Numbered from the stretch's first letter, positions 32,815 through 44,199 are shown. The stretch is DNA of 64,000 nt from Poteriospumella lacustris (GCA_008000375.1 SMOI01000093.1:46535-110534); one strand, 5' to 3'. The notes: generated by a model not told the origin, from the letters alone. Program-made: numbers and translations.

Positions 32815-35394
32815 CTAATCGCCGCCCAGGCTGTGGGAACTCGACAAATGCTCACGTTTGCGCATGTGCGACGTGTAGATCCGCAGCAATTCTTCGATCT
32901 CTTTGCCCTGCGCCGTGCGGAAATACGATTTCGTTTGACTTTCCTTCGCCCCGACGGCCAACGCGAACGAATCAAACGAGTGACCCCACGACTGAATCTG
33001 ATCAAACGAATAGTCCGCGAGGAACGTCAACTGGCTGGGGTCAATGACGATGACCGACCGCGGATTCACCGCCAGGACGAGGTCGTGGGCGACGGTGGTC
33101 GTCGCCGACATCGCCGAGCCGTCGATCTGCCCTTTCACCAAGAAGTACTTCGCGCCGTACACCTTCCAGCTCTGAATGTACTTCAGAAACATGTCGCGCG
33201 CCATCACCCGCGGCGTATTCGCCAACTTCTTGTACAGCGTCGTGATGCGCGCTTCGGCATCGACGCGGCTGATTTCGTCGCGGTCGATCCAAGGCGCGAC
33301 ACAGAGCGCTTTGATGGACGAGGACGAACGGAACTCTTTGATCTCCTTGCCGACGATGAAGTCGCCGTTGAGGATTTGCAGTTGGAACGCCGACAGGACG
33401 AGGGCGTCCTGCAGCGTGTGCGGGTAGTGGGCCGTGAGACAGTCGTGCCACGCCTGCGCGTACAACAGGTCGAGCGTGACGGTGTCGTGGAGGTCTTCGA
33501 CGGGGAAAAAGAACTTGACGCGGAAGATGAAACGCGGAATGACGTGTTCGTCGACGATGAACGAGTTGCCCGTCTCGAGGCCATGGTCCCCCGAGAGAAT
33601 GGCGTCGGTGATGTTGCGTGTGTTGGCGGCCCACGCGGACAAGATGTCGACGACGCGGTCGGTGGTGCCGACGTTGATCGGCTTGCCCCCGCGCAACTCG
33701 AAGAGCCCAAAGATCGGCCGGTTCACGTCGGCGATCTTCAGCGCTTGGAACACCGCCGTCTCCAAGTCGCGTACCAACGTGAAGGAGTCGACGTGCTGGA
33801 CGAGGATCTTCTTGTCGATGTTCTTGATGCGAATGTCCATCGTCTCGCCCAGCAGCAGCGCCAGAATCTCTTTGTCCGTGGGCAGTTCCCGTCGGGGCGA
33901 CGACACCGCCGACTTGAGCACGTACTTCATGCACAGAGCGGCGAACTTCTTCGCCTCGTCGACGAGGTTCTCGACGGCGACGGAGATGTACTGGACGACG
34001 TACGGCAGCAGGCGACGGCTCACGGGGATGCTCGACAGCAGAATGAGCATCAGCTGCCAGCCGAGCTCGGTGGACTCCGCCGAGGGATTCCGTCGCGTTT
34101 GCTTGCACAGCTGCAGGTAAATCTCGTCGCAGAACTCGGTGGACGCCATCGCCATGTTCTGGATCAGATACGCGGCGATGTCCATGTGCGCCGACGTGTC
34201 CGTGGCGCGGGGACTCGACCGACCCGACGCCGCGTTGCCCGCCGCGCCGCCGTTGCCCGGAGCGGCATCCGACGACGTCGATGGACCGGCCTCCTTGTGG
34301 CCGGCCTTGGCGACTCCCGTTCGACTCATAAACGTTTGAATCTGGCGGAAGCAGTGGACGGCGTCGGCGGCCAAACTCGACGGCAGCGCCGTGAGCGAGT
34401 TCTTCAGCGGATCGGCCTGGTACGAGATCAGCTTGTCGATCACGTTCGCGGGGATCGTCGAGCCGCGTCGGTCCAATTGGAAATGCGCCTCTGCAAACGA
34501 AGCGATCGTGAAACTCGTCAATTGCTTCGCGACGAAGGACAAAATGGCGGCGGCCACCATTTGGCTCTCGGGCAGCGCGAGGACGACTTCGCTCAGGGCG
34601 ACGGGGTTCTTCTCGCTCCAATCCACCGATTCCAGATAGTCCAGGGCACGACTGAGTTCTCCCTGGTCTTGCGGTGGGTACTCTTCGTCGTCTTGGCGAT
34701 TATCGCGGCGGTTGTCGCGCCCGGCCATCGACAAAAACTCCGACGCGAACTCGTCGGGCGCAGAGACGAAGCCCGATTTCTTGTTGTTGCGGAGCGACGA
34801 GTTCAACGGATCGTCCGGCTTGCTGTACTCTGGCAAGTGCAGGTTCGAAGCGTTGTACAGACTCATGTGGTCCTTGTCGTTGGACGGGCCGTCGCTGTTC
34901 TCTCGCTCGAAGGGGCGCCCCGAGGGAATGTCCAGCGACAGCGTCGGATGGCCCGCAGAGGAGCTACCAGGGGCGCGGTAGTCTGCTGGCATTTCCCAGC
35001 TGGACGCACCGGTCACCGAGTTGTAGTAGTAGACGCGCCCGTCGTCGGAGTAGGCCTCGACCCAGTCGCTGGTGGCGACCGACGCGGAGCTGTTGTCGCG
35101 CTCCAGCGCGGGGACCTCGACCGACAGCGCTTGGTGATCGACGGGGGCATGATAATCTGGTGGCATATCCCAACTGGATTCCCCAGTGGTCGCATTGTAA
35201 TAATAGGCGCGGCCGTCGTCCGCCACCGCCTCGACCCAGTCGCTGGTGTGTGCGACCGGCTCTTCGGCGGGAGTCACCGCCTCGGGAATCACTGGAGGCT
35301 CCCACGACGACTCCCCTGTGTTGTGATTGTAATAAAAGGTGCGACTCGAGGTCGCATCGTACATCTCCTCCCAGCCATAGCTCTGGAGATCCAT
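32815..35394 (-). CDS. Triple-WW, MyTH4-FERM protein without a motor domain
   Basis: The protein has 859 residues from ATG 35394; the frame begins 11 codons earlier with GTG. Three WW domains occur near residues 6-34, 51-77 and 111-137, each with the paired Trp (for example WVEAYSDDGRVYYYN...SSWEMP). A MyTH4 domain lies around 390-520 (CDEIYLQLCKQTRRNP is its signature), followed by a FERM domain to near the end (lobes begin at ILVQHVDSFTLVRDLE). MyTH4-FERM units bind microtubules and membrane-receptor tails in class VII/X/XV myosins; here the motor is replaced by Pro-motif-binding WW domains. It could be an adaptor that links Pro-rich proteins to the cytoskeleton. The virilizer-like neighbour, which has many Pro-rich blocks, converges on it 296 bp away. 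Confidence 0.85.
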   Translation of the reverse strand: MDLQSYGWEEMYDATSSRTFYYNHNTGESSWEPPVIPEAVTPAEEPVAHTSDWVEAVADDGRAYYYNATTGESSWDMPPDYHAPVDHQALSVEVPALERDNSSASVATSDWVEAYSDDGRVYYYNSVTGASSWEMPADYRAPGSSSAGHPTLSLDIPSGRPFERENSDGPSNDKDHMSLYNASNLHLPEYSKPDDPLNSSLRNNKKSGFVSAPDEFASEFLSMAGRDNRRDNRQDDEEYPPQDQGELSRALDYLESVDWSEKNPVALSEVVLALPESQMVAAAILSFVAKQLTSFTIASFAEAHFQLDRRGSTIPANVIDKLISYQADPLKNSLTALPSSLAADAVHCFRQIQTFMSRTGVAKAGHKEAGPSTSSDAAPGNGGAAGNAASGRSSPRATDTSAHMDIAAYLIQNMAMASTEFCDEIYLQLCKQTRRNPSAESTELGWQLMLILLSSIPVSRRLLPYVVQYISVAVENLVDEAKKFAALCMKYVLKSAVSSPRRELPTDKEILALLLGETMDIRIKNIDKKILVQHVDSFTLVRDLETAVFQALKIADVNRPIFGLFELRGGKPINVGTTDRVVDILSAWAANTRNITDAILSGDHGLETGNSFIVDEHVIPRFIFRVKFFFPVEDLHDTVTLDLLYAQAWHDCLTAHYPHTLQDALVLSAFQLQILNGDFIVGKEIKEFRSSSSIKALCVAPWIDRDEISRVDAEARITTLYKKLANTPRVMARDMFLKYIQSWKVYGAKYFLVKGQIDGSAMSATTTVAHDLVLAVNPRSVIVIDPSQLTFLADYSFDQIQSWGHSFDSFALAVGAKESQTKSYFRTAQGKEIEELLRIYTSHMRKREHLSSSHSLGGD

Positions 35395-35919
35395 TTGTGT
35401 CGCTTCGCTCTGCTGCGGCCCGTTCACTGATCAAGCTTCACCCACACGATAATTGATCGCTGAAGAATTCGCAGAATAAGCGAGAACAATATGATACCAA
35501 TGGGATAAGACTCTCTGGAGAATGTTTCCCTTTACCTGATTACACTAGCGTTTGGTCTTTGGATCCATCGACGTCGAGTTGGCCGTTGGCATCGTCGACG
35601 ATGCCGACGCGAAAATTGTAACCGCCGCGACCGAACTCGTACACGACGACGATGACGCGTCGTGAAATTTTGCGTGCGGACGTGACCAACAGACGGAGTA
35701 CGGTCAGAGAGGCCACACTCGCGGTTCGTCCGTCACCGCGGCGATTGGAATTTCCAGCGACGATGACCCGATGACCGACGATGGATGCGAAGGATCGAGC
35801 CGAAGAAAAGACGCTAAGACGATCGATGCACAGAAGAATCCGTCTCGCTGATCCTGCGAGTTCATAGTGGGGTCTAATCGTTGCATTCTCGTGACTGGTA
35901 GAATTACTGGGAAGGAGAA
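35395..35919. promoter_or_regulatory. Divergent promoter region, MyTH4-FERM and AP-3 beta
   Basis: 525 bp between two divergent start codons. No recognisable coding frame or defined motif; promoter role inferred from orientation. Confidence 0.4.
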
Positions 35920-38900
35920 ATGGAGGCGTTTCTTAGAGACAAAGTCGATCTCCAGGCGCTGTCCGGGAAGGCCTTTGCTGCCGGCGATTCCCATTTCTTT
36001 GAGGATGCAGCCACTCCAGCGAAGATCAAGGAGCTCCTTGATTCAAACAAAGTAGGTTCCCCTGCGTAAGCTGTCTCATTTGGGCGTATGGTGATGTGTT
36101 GCGACCGTGTGCTCACAGGAAGCGGAGAAGGTGAAGGGCATGAAGCTGCTGCTGGCCATGTTGTCCAAAGGGCGTGAGATCCCTGAGTTCTTTCCGGACG
36201 TTGTAAAGAACGTGGTCGTGAAGAGCATTGAGCTGAAGAAGATGGTGTACATCTACCTGGTGCACTACGCCGACTTCGACGACAACTGCCGCGAGATCGC
36301 GTTGCTGTCGATCAACTCGTTCCAGAAGGACATGTCTGGCAGCAACCAGCTCATTCGAGGCTTAGCCCTGCGCGTGATGACGTCCATTCGCGTGCCCGAC
36401 ATTATTCAGATTCAGCTGCTGGCGGCGCGCAAATGCGCCGCGGACAGTTCGCCGTACGTGCGAAAGTGCGCGGCGAACGCGCTGCCCAAGATATACAACA
36501 TCGACAAGGACCAGCTCGATAACCTGAAGCAAATCATCGAGAAGCTGCTGAAGGACACGTCGACGATGGTGCTGGGCAGCGCCGTCGCCGCGTTCAACGA
36601 GATCTGCCCCACCAGCTACGACCTCCTGCACCGCAGCTATCGCAAGCTGTGCCACCTGCTGGCCGATCTCGACGAATGGACACAGGTATGCCCCCTCCTC
36701 TCTATGGCTTTTGCCCGCGCGGCGGTGTGCTGATCGCGGAGGTGCTGTGCGCAGGTGTCGGTGCTCGACGTGATGACGCGCTACGTGCGCAACCAGTTCT
36801 TGGACCCCGCGCCCGAGGTCGCCATGGCCGCCAGAATCCAAGCTCAGCACCGCAGTACGGCCGCCGTACAAGGTCGGACACAGCCGCTGAAGCGCCGGGT
36901 CATCAAAAAGGCCTTTTACAGCGACGAGGAGGACGAGAGCGACGAGGAGATCGTCGCGGTGGAGACGAAGCCCGATCTGGGCTCCATCCTCAAGGGCAAA
37001 GACGGCGAGGACGACTCGTTGGATCCCGACCATCGTCTCATCCTCAAATCGTCGTTGCCGCTCTTGAAGAGCCGCAATTCCGGCGTCGTCCTGGGCGTCT
37101 GCTCGCTGCACTACTACTGCGGCAACCTGAACGCGACCACGATGCAGCAGATCGGCAAGGCGCTCGTGCGCATCATGCGCAACAACCGCGAGGTCCAGTA
37201 CGTCGTGCTCAACTGCATCAACACGATGGCGCGCGACCGCCCGCAGATGTTCCGTCCGTTTCTGTCGGAGTTCTTCGTCAAGTCGACCGACCCCAACTTC
37301 AACCGGTACGTGCCCCCTCCTCTCTCCCTCTCTCCCTCTCTGTCTCTTTGTCTCTCTGTCTCTCTGTCTCTGTCTCTCTCCCGCCCGCCCTGTGCCTGTA
37401 CTGACGTCGACGTCCGATGCGGTGTCGTGTAGGATGCTGAAGCTGGAGATTCTGACGTCGCTGTGCGAGCGCGAGAACGTGCCCACGATCCTGAAGGAGC
37501 TGCAGCTGTACATCAAAGACGCCAGCACGCTCTTCGTCTGCGCCGTCATTCGCGCGGTCGCCAAGGTCGCCGACGCGGATCCGTCGGTGTCCGACTCGTG
37601 CATGACGGGCCTCATGCACATGTTGCTGTGCACGCAGAACGAGAGCGTCATCGCCGAGTGCGTCGTGAGTCTGCGCCAGCTGCTGCAGCAGAACACGCAG
37701 TCGGCGATGTCGGCGAAGATTCTGAAGCAGCTGATGAAGCTGCTGATCATGGAGAACGGCATCGACGTCTCCTCTGCGCGCTCGAACATCATTTGGCTCG
37801 TGGGCGAGTTCCACGAGTCCGTCCCGAAGCTGTCGGGCGACATCCTGCGCATCCTCGCGACCGAGTACATCAACGAGACGACCGAGACCAAGATGCAGAT
37901 CATGAACCTCGCCATCAAACTCGCGCTGCACGTGCCCGAGAACGAGAACATCCAGAACCTGATGACGTACGTCCTCGAGATGTCTCGCTACGACACCAAC
38001 ACGGATCTGCGCGACCGGGCGCGGTTCATGACCGCGGTCATGGGCCTGGCGCCCGCCGAGGACGGCCACACCGACCCCGCCGACCTCGCGCGACACGAAC
38101 AAGCGCTGGCGACGCTCGCCGAACAAGCGAAATCGATTATGCTGGCGCCGAAGCTGCCGCCGGTGACGCTGCTGGCCAGCACGGACATGGACGGCATCCC
38201 CACGTTCTCGGTGGGGTCGCTGAGCGCCGTCGTGGGCCACTTCGTCAGCGGCTTCGAGGGCATTCCGACGTGGCCCGTCGAGCAGCCCGACCCGTCCGTC
38301 CGCGACGCCGTCCGCTACGAACAGGCGTCGACGCCGACGCCGACGTCGGCGGGCGCGCAGGGGCACCGCCGCGGCGCCGTCGGGGGCGGCGACTCGTCCG
38401 ACTCGGACAGCGGCGACGAGGCGGCGTTCCGCCAGTTCAAAAGCAAAGTCGGCACCGACGACGCGTCCCGCTCGAGCAGCGACGCCAGCGACGACAGCGA
38501 CGCCAGTCGCTCGTCTCGCAGCAGCCGCAGCGGCAGCGACAGCAGCAGCAGCCGCCGCTCGCGCAGCAGCGACAGCGACAGCGACAGCAGTCGCAGCAGT
38601 GGCGGCAGCAGCCGCAGCAGCGGCTCGCGCAGCAGCGACAGCAGCAGCAGCGCCAGTGACGATCGTCGTCGTGGGCGTCGCCCGGCGCCGAAGCCGACGC
38701 GGTCGTCGAGCTCCAGCGACAGCAGCTCGAGCGCCAGCGCCGACAGCGACAGCGACAGCGACGACAGCCAGCGCCGGCGCCGCAGCGGCAAAGGCGCCAA
38801 GGGCAAGGCGCGTCCGACCGCGGCGCTGTCCTCGTCGCTGGTTCCGCCGCTGCACGCGACGGCGCCTGCGCCCGCCGCGAAGACCGTTGCCCGGCAGCCC

Positions 38901-40289
38901 GTGCGCAAGGTGCACGCCACCGCCGCCGCCGCGTCGGCAGCGACGAAGAGCGGCCACGTCGAAGATCTGACGCTCTTCGCCGCACCCGCAGCGCCTGCAG
39001 CGCCGCTGGTCGGCGCCCACAGCGCGTCGGACGGGGCCCTCGGCGACCTGCTCCTGTCGACGGGCAGCAGCAAAGACTCGCTGATGGATCTGCTCTCCGC
39101 CCCGTCGCCCGTGGCGTCCACGGCGCAGCAGATCAGCAGCCTCTTCGTCGACGCGGCCGCCGACGGTCTCTTGGGCTTGTCGCTGGACGCCGTGGCCCCT
39201 GCCGCCTCGACGACGACCACCACGACGGCGACGGCGACCAGCGCGCGCGGAGACGACGTGTTGGTGGCGACGGTGGACTCGAGCGACGACAGCGACGGCC
39301 TCGACGCGAAGAACTTTCTCCTGCGACCCGCCGTCAAGCCCGCCGCCGCCGCCGCCGCCGCCACGGTCGATACGTCGTCGTCGTCGTCCTCGTCGCCGAT
39401 GGCTGCGGCCGCCACGTTGCAGCTGACGCCGCCCGCGGCAGACGCGGCGAGCGGCGTGGCGGAGACGCTGTCGGAGGAGAAGGTCGTGCTGCGGCCCGAG
39501 CTGGGCGGCGGTTTGGCCGTGACGGTGGCCTACCGCCGCAGCGTCTCGGCGACGGCCATCGCTGGTGCGCAGTGCGTCTTCCTCGTGCTCCGCAACACGA
39601 AGGAGACGCCCCTGCGCCGCGTGCGCGTCAACTTCCCCTCCGACGTGCGCCGGACGAACACGCCGGAGATCCCGCTGCTGAGCGGCGGCCAAGAGTTCCG
39701 CATGCCGGTGGAGGTGGTGCTGCTGGGCCTCGCGACGAAGCAGATCAAAATGGACATCCGCAGCGACCAGGGCGCGTACACGGGGCTGTTCGTCGTGCAG
39801 GAGTGGGACTGGATGCAGCCCTTGGTCATGGACGCGGCCGAGTTCGAAGCCGCGCGCAGTCGGTTGAAAGGCTTCTCGGAGGTGAGCAAGGCGTACACGG
39901 CGGAGCAGCTGCAGCTGCAGGCGGTCGACGCCGACCAGTTGGAGAACGAGATCATCCGCCGCGTCCTGCGCGACGTGCACGCGTATCTCGTGCAGGGCGC
40001 GGGGGTTCAAGAGATCATGCTGGCAGGCAGCCTGCGGAAGTCGGTGGCGTCGACGGTGGGCGAGAAGGTGTTGATGACGGTGACGACGGCGTCGACGGGG
40101 TAAGCGCTGGCGGCGGGTGCGACGCGTGCGCGTCTGATGAGCGACGAAGGGCTAACCGTTGCGTGTCTGTGTGCGTGTGTGTGTCTGTGTAGGGAGACGA
40201 GCGGGGTGACGATACGGCTGAACTGCGAGGACGGCGTGTTCTGTTCGTCGTTCTTCGACGAGCTGAAGAAGATGGTCGCCCGGCTGTGA
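35920..40289 (+). CDS. AP-3 adaptor complex subunit beta
   Basis: Five exons, 35920-36051, 36119-36685, 36755-37305, 37433-40099 and 40193-40289, join through GT-AG introns to give 1337 residues. The adaptin N-terminal solenoid spans roughly residues 1-640 (for example GMKLLLAMLSKGRE, YADFDDNCREIALLSIN). A DEEDESDEE insert before the VETKPDLGSIL segment is typical of AP-3 beta. A long Ser/Arg/Asp-rich hinge then follows (about 760-900), and the C-terminal appendage-like region ends in MVARL. AP-3 sorts cargo from endosomes to lysosome-related organelles. Intron 3 has a long TCTC/TCTG pyrimidine tract. The last exon (97 bp, 32 codons plus stop) is the one copied twice downstream. Confidence 0.88.
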
Positions 40290-40557
40290 GTGTGGAGCGT
40301 CGTGTATGTGTGTGCGTAGCGATGGTAGCGGTGGTAGCGGTGTCATAGCGGCCGCCAACGCGGCTGTAGAGGCCGAACAGGCAGAAACTAACAGAACCAC
40401 AACAACCGCACGAGTCGTGAGTGAATAGGTCGCGTTATTGGAGAGGTTAGTGGCGCGTGTCAACAGGATCGGGTTCGTGTCAATGACGCCGTGGGGACAA
40501 TCGCTGTGGAGTGCGTTTCACAACGACCGACCCCTGTCGCCTCTCGCAGCTTCTGCT

Positions 40558-40651
40558 AAGACTGTGGGAGGTGTGGGAGGTGTGGGAGGAGGTGCGTGAG
40601 GTGTGAGAGGTGTGGGAGGTGTGAGAGGTGTGGGAGGTGTGAGGTGGTGGT
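40558..40651. repeat. GTGGGAGGTGT-type minisatellite
   Basis: Imperfect units of GTGGGAGGTGTGA. The counterpart in unit B (about 42424-42465) has fewer units, so copy number has changed since duplication. Confidence 0.8.
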
Positions 40652-40852
40652 AATCAATGGAGAGTTTAGTTCGCGGTCACGTTCATAGGAAATAGCGGTG
40701 GGGACCCTCCGCGTGGGGACCCTTCGGAGGAGAGACGGTGCTGTCGGGTGGGGGGGGCTGAAGCAAAGAGAAAAACCAACAGATAACAGCAACAGAACAA
40801 GAAGGAACAAGAGTACAATGTAAAGGGAGACTGTGGAGGGGGCTGGGTTGCT

Positions 40853-41791
40853 CTACGGCGGGGTGATCGCGGGCGTGGCGAACACCCAATGCGATTTCTG
40901 CGCATACAGCTGCTCCAGCTGCCGTCGCTCATTGATCTTCAGAATCAACGTCATCTTCACTGTCACGTGGTGTGGATCCTTTCGTAAGGGCAACGATTCA
41001 CCGGTTCGTTGACGATGGGCGTCGAAGACGTCGGGAAGGCGAATCGGGCCGACCTCGCGTGCAGGTTGATAGACCCTCATCACGTGACTCTGAGACCCAT
41101 CAGACCCGACGTCTGCGTCTGCGATGCTCTTCTGGCTATGCGCCGTAGCCGCTGATGCAGCTATCAGGTCCTGATGCAACGTGACCATATCCGCCTGGTA
41201 GTGGCTGGTGTACGACACGGTCATGTGGCAGTGAACCTCGGTCCACAGCGTATCGGAACGTGAATAAATCGTCACGGTATCCAACGTATTGACACTGTCA
41301 GCTTTCAACCGATGACCGACGGCTTCAAAACAGACCATGTCACGGACACCTCGCATGCAGTACGCGTTCGGGTACTCTGAGGACGCATACGCGGCATTGG
41401 GCGGCTGCAAGCCCTCTACGATCAGCGACAAATTGGTCGCATGACCGTAGGTCTCCAGAAACGATTGAAAAGATACCACATCGTGCTGATTGGTGATGTT
41501 GATCAGCATGCGACTGTACAAGCGACGGATGTCGTGCTTCACGATGCGAGGAATGAGATGAGCGTATTGCCGAACACGCTTTCTCCGTTTGGTGGTAGGC
41601 TTCTCATCGTGTTGGTCGTCTTCCTCGGGAGAACAGCTGTCCAGCGAAGGAGATTCGTTGCAATGGTCGTCATCATCGTCAATGTCCAACTCGTCGTTCC
41701 TGTCAACGGCGTTGTCTTCCTCATGGTCCCCATAGGATACCATGGCTCCACACGAACTACCTACACGCACCAATGCATGTGATCTGTCCAT
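40853..41791 (-). CDS. NTF2-like/SnoaL-like nuclear protein, family copy A
   Basis: The protein has 312 residues from ATG 41791. The frame stays open upstream to 42328 through the duplicated exon in antisense, but the start is set by comparison with copy B. An acidic Asp/Glu-rich stretch (about 20-60) is followed by a basic patch TKRRKRVRQYAHLIPRIVK, which could be a nuclear signal. Next comes DIRRLYSRMLIN, after which the sequence looks like an alpha+beta NTF2-type fold (SFLETYGHATNLSLIV, ALDTVTIYSRSDTLW-like strands). Oomycete genomes carry families with this DIRR..SRM..N build, some next to bZIP regions, but I know no proven function. Copy B is closely similar, with scattered substitutions and a 12-residue insertion near position 240. 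Confidence 0.75.
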   Translation of the reverse strand: MDRSHALVRVGSSCGAMVSYGDHEEDNAVDRNDELDIDDDDDHCNESPSLDSCSPEEDDQHDEKPTTKRRKRVRQYAHLIPRIVKHDIRRLYSRMLINITNQHDVVSFQSFLETYGHATNLSLIVEGLQPPNAAYASSEYPNAYCMRGVRDMVCFEAVGHRLKADSVNTLDTVTIYSRSDTLWTEVHCHMTVSYTSHYQADMVTLHQDLIAASAATAHSQKSIADADVGSDGSQSHVMRVYQPAREVGPIRLPDVFDAHRQRTGESLPLRKDPHHVTVKMTLILKINERRQLEQLYAQKSHWVFATPAITPP

Positions 41792-42052
41792 GGTCAATCT
41801 TTCTTGGAAGTGGAAGTGAAACAGAGGAACCATATGGAGCGTTGGGAAACAGTAGTGTATGGAGTCCAGTCGACGCAACCTGATGACCCGGCGACTGGCG
41901 CACTCAAATATGAAACGGGTCGTTGATTGAGCTACGGACTCCCCTGGCAGCTCACATTCGGCATACTTTACCGTATGTATATCTAAGCAAAGTGGATTAC
42001 GGCGCCCCCGACATTTTTGGCCTGTTCGACAGGCGCCAGTGCCACGTTGTTT
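41792..42052 (-). promoter_or_regulatory. Shared upstream block of the array genes (copy A)
   Basis: This block recurs upstream of copy B (43700-43990) and of the unrelated gene at 44200 (45110-45356). Shared words are ACTCAAATATGAAACGG, GGGTCGTTGATTGAGC, GGACTCCCCTGGCAGCTCA and CCATATGTATA. It ends in GTTTAG, directly joined to the copied exon. A promoter role is inferred. Confidence 0.5.
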
Positions 42053-42054
42053 AG

Positions 42055-42151
42055 GGAGACGAGCGGGGTGACGATACGGCTGAACTGCGAGGACGGCGTG
42101 TTCTGTTCGTCGTTCTTTGACGAGCTGAAGAAGATGGTCGCCCGGCTGTGA
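42055..42151 (+). pseudogene. Copied last exon of AP-3 beta, copy B
   Basis: A 97 bp copy of exon 40193-40289 with one silent change (TTC to TTT) and an intact stop codon. It starts exactly after an AG, but the DNA before it is not the AP-3 intron. It has no upstream exons, so it cannot make AP-3 beta unless it is spliced onto by readthrough. Confidence 0.85.
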
Positions 42152-42727
42152 GTGTGGAGCGTCGTGTATGTGTGTGCGTAGCAATGGTAGTGGCGGTGGT
42201 GGTGGTGCTACGTCGGCCACCAACGCGGCTGTAGAGACCGAACAGGCAGAAACTAACAGAACCACAACAACCGCACGAGTCGTGAGTGAATAGGTCGCGT
42301 TATTGGAGAGGTTAGTGGCGCGTGTCAACAGGATCGGGTTCGTGTCAATGACGCCGTGGGGACAATCGCTGTGGAGTGCGTTTCACAACGACCGACCCCT
42401 GTCGCCTCTCGCAGCTTCTGCTAAGACTGTGGGAGGTGTGGGAGGTGTGGGAGGTGTGAGGTGGTGGTAATCAATAGAGAGTTTAGTTCGCGGTCACGTT
42501 CATAGGAAATAGCGGTGGGTGGTGCGCTCTCATTCGCACGAGGGGTAGGGGGGCGTGGGGACCCTCCGGAGGAGACGGCGCTGTCGGAGGGGGCGGTGCG
42601 GCGGAAGCAAAACAGACAATAAAGAAAGCCAACAGATAACAGCAACAGGACAAGAAGGAACAGGAGCACGAGCGAAGTACTATGTAAAGGAGCGGTGATC
42701 GGAGACTGTGGAGGGGGGTGGGTTGCT

Positions 42728-43699
42728 CTACGGCGCGGTGGTCGCGGGCGTGGCGAACACCCAATGCGATTTCCGCGCATACAGCTGCTCCAGCTGCCGT
42801 CGCTCATTGATCTTCAGAATCAACGTCAGCTTCGCCGTTACGTGGTGTGGATCCTTTCGAAGGGGCAATGATTCACCGGTACGTTGACGATGGACGTCGA
42901 AGACGTCGGGAAGGCGTATCGGGGCGACCTCACGTGCAGGTTGATAGACCCTCATCACGTGACTCTGAGACCCATCAGACCCGACGTCTGCACTTGCATC
43001 TGCGTCTGCGACACTCGTCTGACCATGTGGAAGATCCAGCGATGGTTCCGTCGCAGCCGCTGATGCAGCTATAAGGTCCTGATGCAACGTGGCTATGTCC
43101 GCCTGGTAGTGGCTCGTATGCGACACCGCCACGTGGCAGTGAACCTCGGTCCACAGCGTATCGGAACGTGAATAAATCGTCACGGTATCCAACGTATAGA
43201 CACTGTCAGCTTTTAGACGAAGACCGACGGCTTCAAAACAGACCATGTCACGGACACCTCGCATGCAATACGCGTTCGGGTACTCTGAGGACGCATACGC
43301 GGCATTGGGCGGCTGCAAGCCCTCTACGATCAGCGACAAATTGGTCGCATGACCGTAGGTCTCCAGAAACGATTGATAAAATGCCACATCGTGTTGATTG
43401 AGGACGTTGATCAGCATTCGACTGTACAAGCGACGAATGTCGTGCTTCACGATGCGAGGAATGAGATGAGCGTATTGCCGAACACGCTTTCTCCGTTTGG
43501 TGGTAGGTTTCTCATCGTGTAGGTCTTCTTCCTCGGGAGAACAGCTGTCCAGCGAAGGCGATTCGTTGCAACGGTCGTCATCATCGTCATTGTCCAACTC
43601 GTCGTTCCTGTCAACGGCGTTGTCTTCCTCACTGTTCCCATAGGATACCATGGCTCCACACGAACTACCTACACGCACCAATGCATGTAATCTGTCCAT
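42728..43699 (-). CDS. NTF2-like/SnoaL-like nuclear protein, family copy B
   Basis: The protein has 323 residues from ATG 43699; the frame opens two codons earlier with TTG. It is closely similar to copy A throughout, with the acidic stretch, basic patch TKRRKRVRQYAHLIPRIVK and DIRRLYSRMLIN motif kept. A short insert after ASAAATEPS distinguishes it, and it keeps the C-terminal KINERRQLEQLYARKSHWVF. Both copies are open and have similar start contexts, so both are probably functional. Function unknown; nuclear localisation is inferred from the basic patch. Confidence 0.75.
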   Translation of the reverse strand: MDRLHALVRVGSSCGAMVSYGNSEEDNAVDRNDELDNDDDDDRCNESPSLDSCSPEEEDLHDEKPTTKRRKRVRQYAHLIPRIVKHDIRRLYSRMLINVLNQHDVAFYQSFLETYGHATNLSLIVEGLQPPNAAYASSEYPNAYCMRGVRDMVCFEAVGLRLKADSVYTLDTVTIYSRSDTLWTEVHCHVAVSHTSHYQADIATLHQDLIAASAAATEPSLDLPHGQTSVADADASADVGSDGSQSHVMRVYQPAREVAPIRLPDVFDVHRQRTGESLPLRKDPHHVTAKLTLILKINERRQLEQLYARKSHWVFATPATTAP

Positions 43700-43990
43700 G
43701 GTCAATCTTTCTTGGAAGTGGACGTGAAACAGAAGAACACTTGTGGAGGTTTCTCGACGTTAGGAAACAGTCCAGTCGACGACGGCGATGGGAGGGGTGT
43801 ACTCAAATATGAAACGGGTTTCATGCACTGGCGTCGGCGGGTCGTTGATGATTGAGCTACATATTACATACCTATATCTACATATGGTGTACGGACTACT
43901 CACATTCGGCACAAGCTGCCATATGTATACATCTACGCCAACTGGATTATACCAGTGTAAGCAATTGCCTTTCGACATACCTCCACTCTA

Positions 43991-44199
43991 TCAAATATTT
44001 TAAGAAAATTCTGGAGTGAATTGAAGCGATTAAACAACAGCAATTCTAGCTCACAACCACGAAGACAAAGATTCACAACATGATGTTGCTGCTTGTTAAA
44101 GCGATGGTGTTAGATTTACAGTCGTTAAGGTTTTACAGGTATTTGGCAACTACAGATATGTCTTCAACATCCGAACGGTTTGACAAATATTACTCCTAA
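43991..44199. other. Short A/T-rich spacer
   Basis: Junction between unit B and the unrelated gene C. No feature recognised. Confidence 0.4.

Larger units (their letters stand above)
40191..42052. repeat. Tandem unit A: AP-3 beta last exon, 3' flank, antisense gene and its upstream block
   Basis: The unit begins at the acceptor AG of AP-3 beta intron 4 and contains the true last exon, about 560 bp of flank, gene 40853-41791 and its upstream block. Unit B repeats the same order directly after it. Flanks are near identical from the exon to about 40560. Confidence 0.85.
42053..43990. repeat. Tandem unit B
   Basis: It repeats unit A: copied exon (42055-42151), 3' flank with a shorter minisatellite, gene 42728-43699 and upstream block. 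The exon and its first 400 bp of flank are nearly identical to unit A, while the gene and upstream block are more diverged. Confidence 0.85.

Noticed and set aside
32833-35430. 865-codon plus-strand ORF opposite the WW-MyTH4-FERM gene
   Set aside because: It is the exact antisense of that gene, with Arg/Val/Asp-rich unnatural sequence; WW, MyTH4 and FERM domains are on the minus strand.
37299-40010. 903-codon minus-strand ORF opposite AP-3 beta
   Set aside because: Low-complexity antisense of the Ser-rich hinge with Arg/Ala/Val runs; AP-3 beta is well supported on the plus strand.
41792-42328. N-terminal extension of array gene A through the copied exon
   Set aside because: The frame is open only because it reads the copied AP-3 exon in antisense; copy B starts at the equivalent of 41791.
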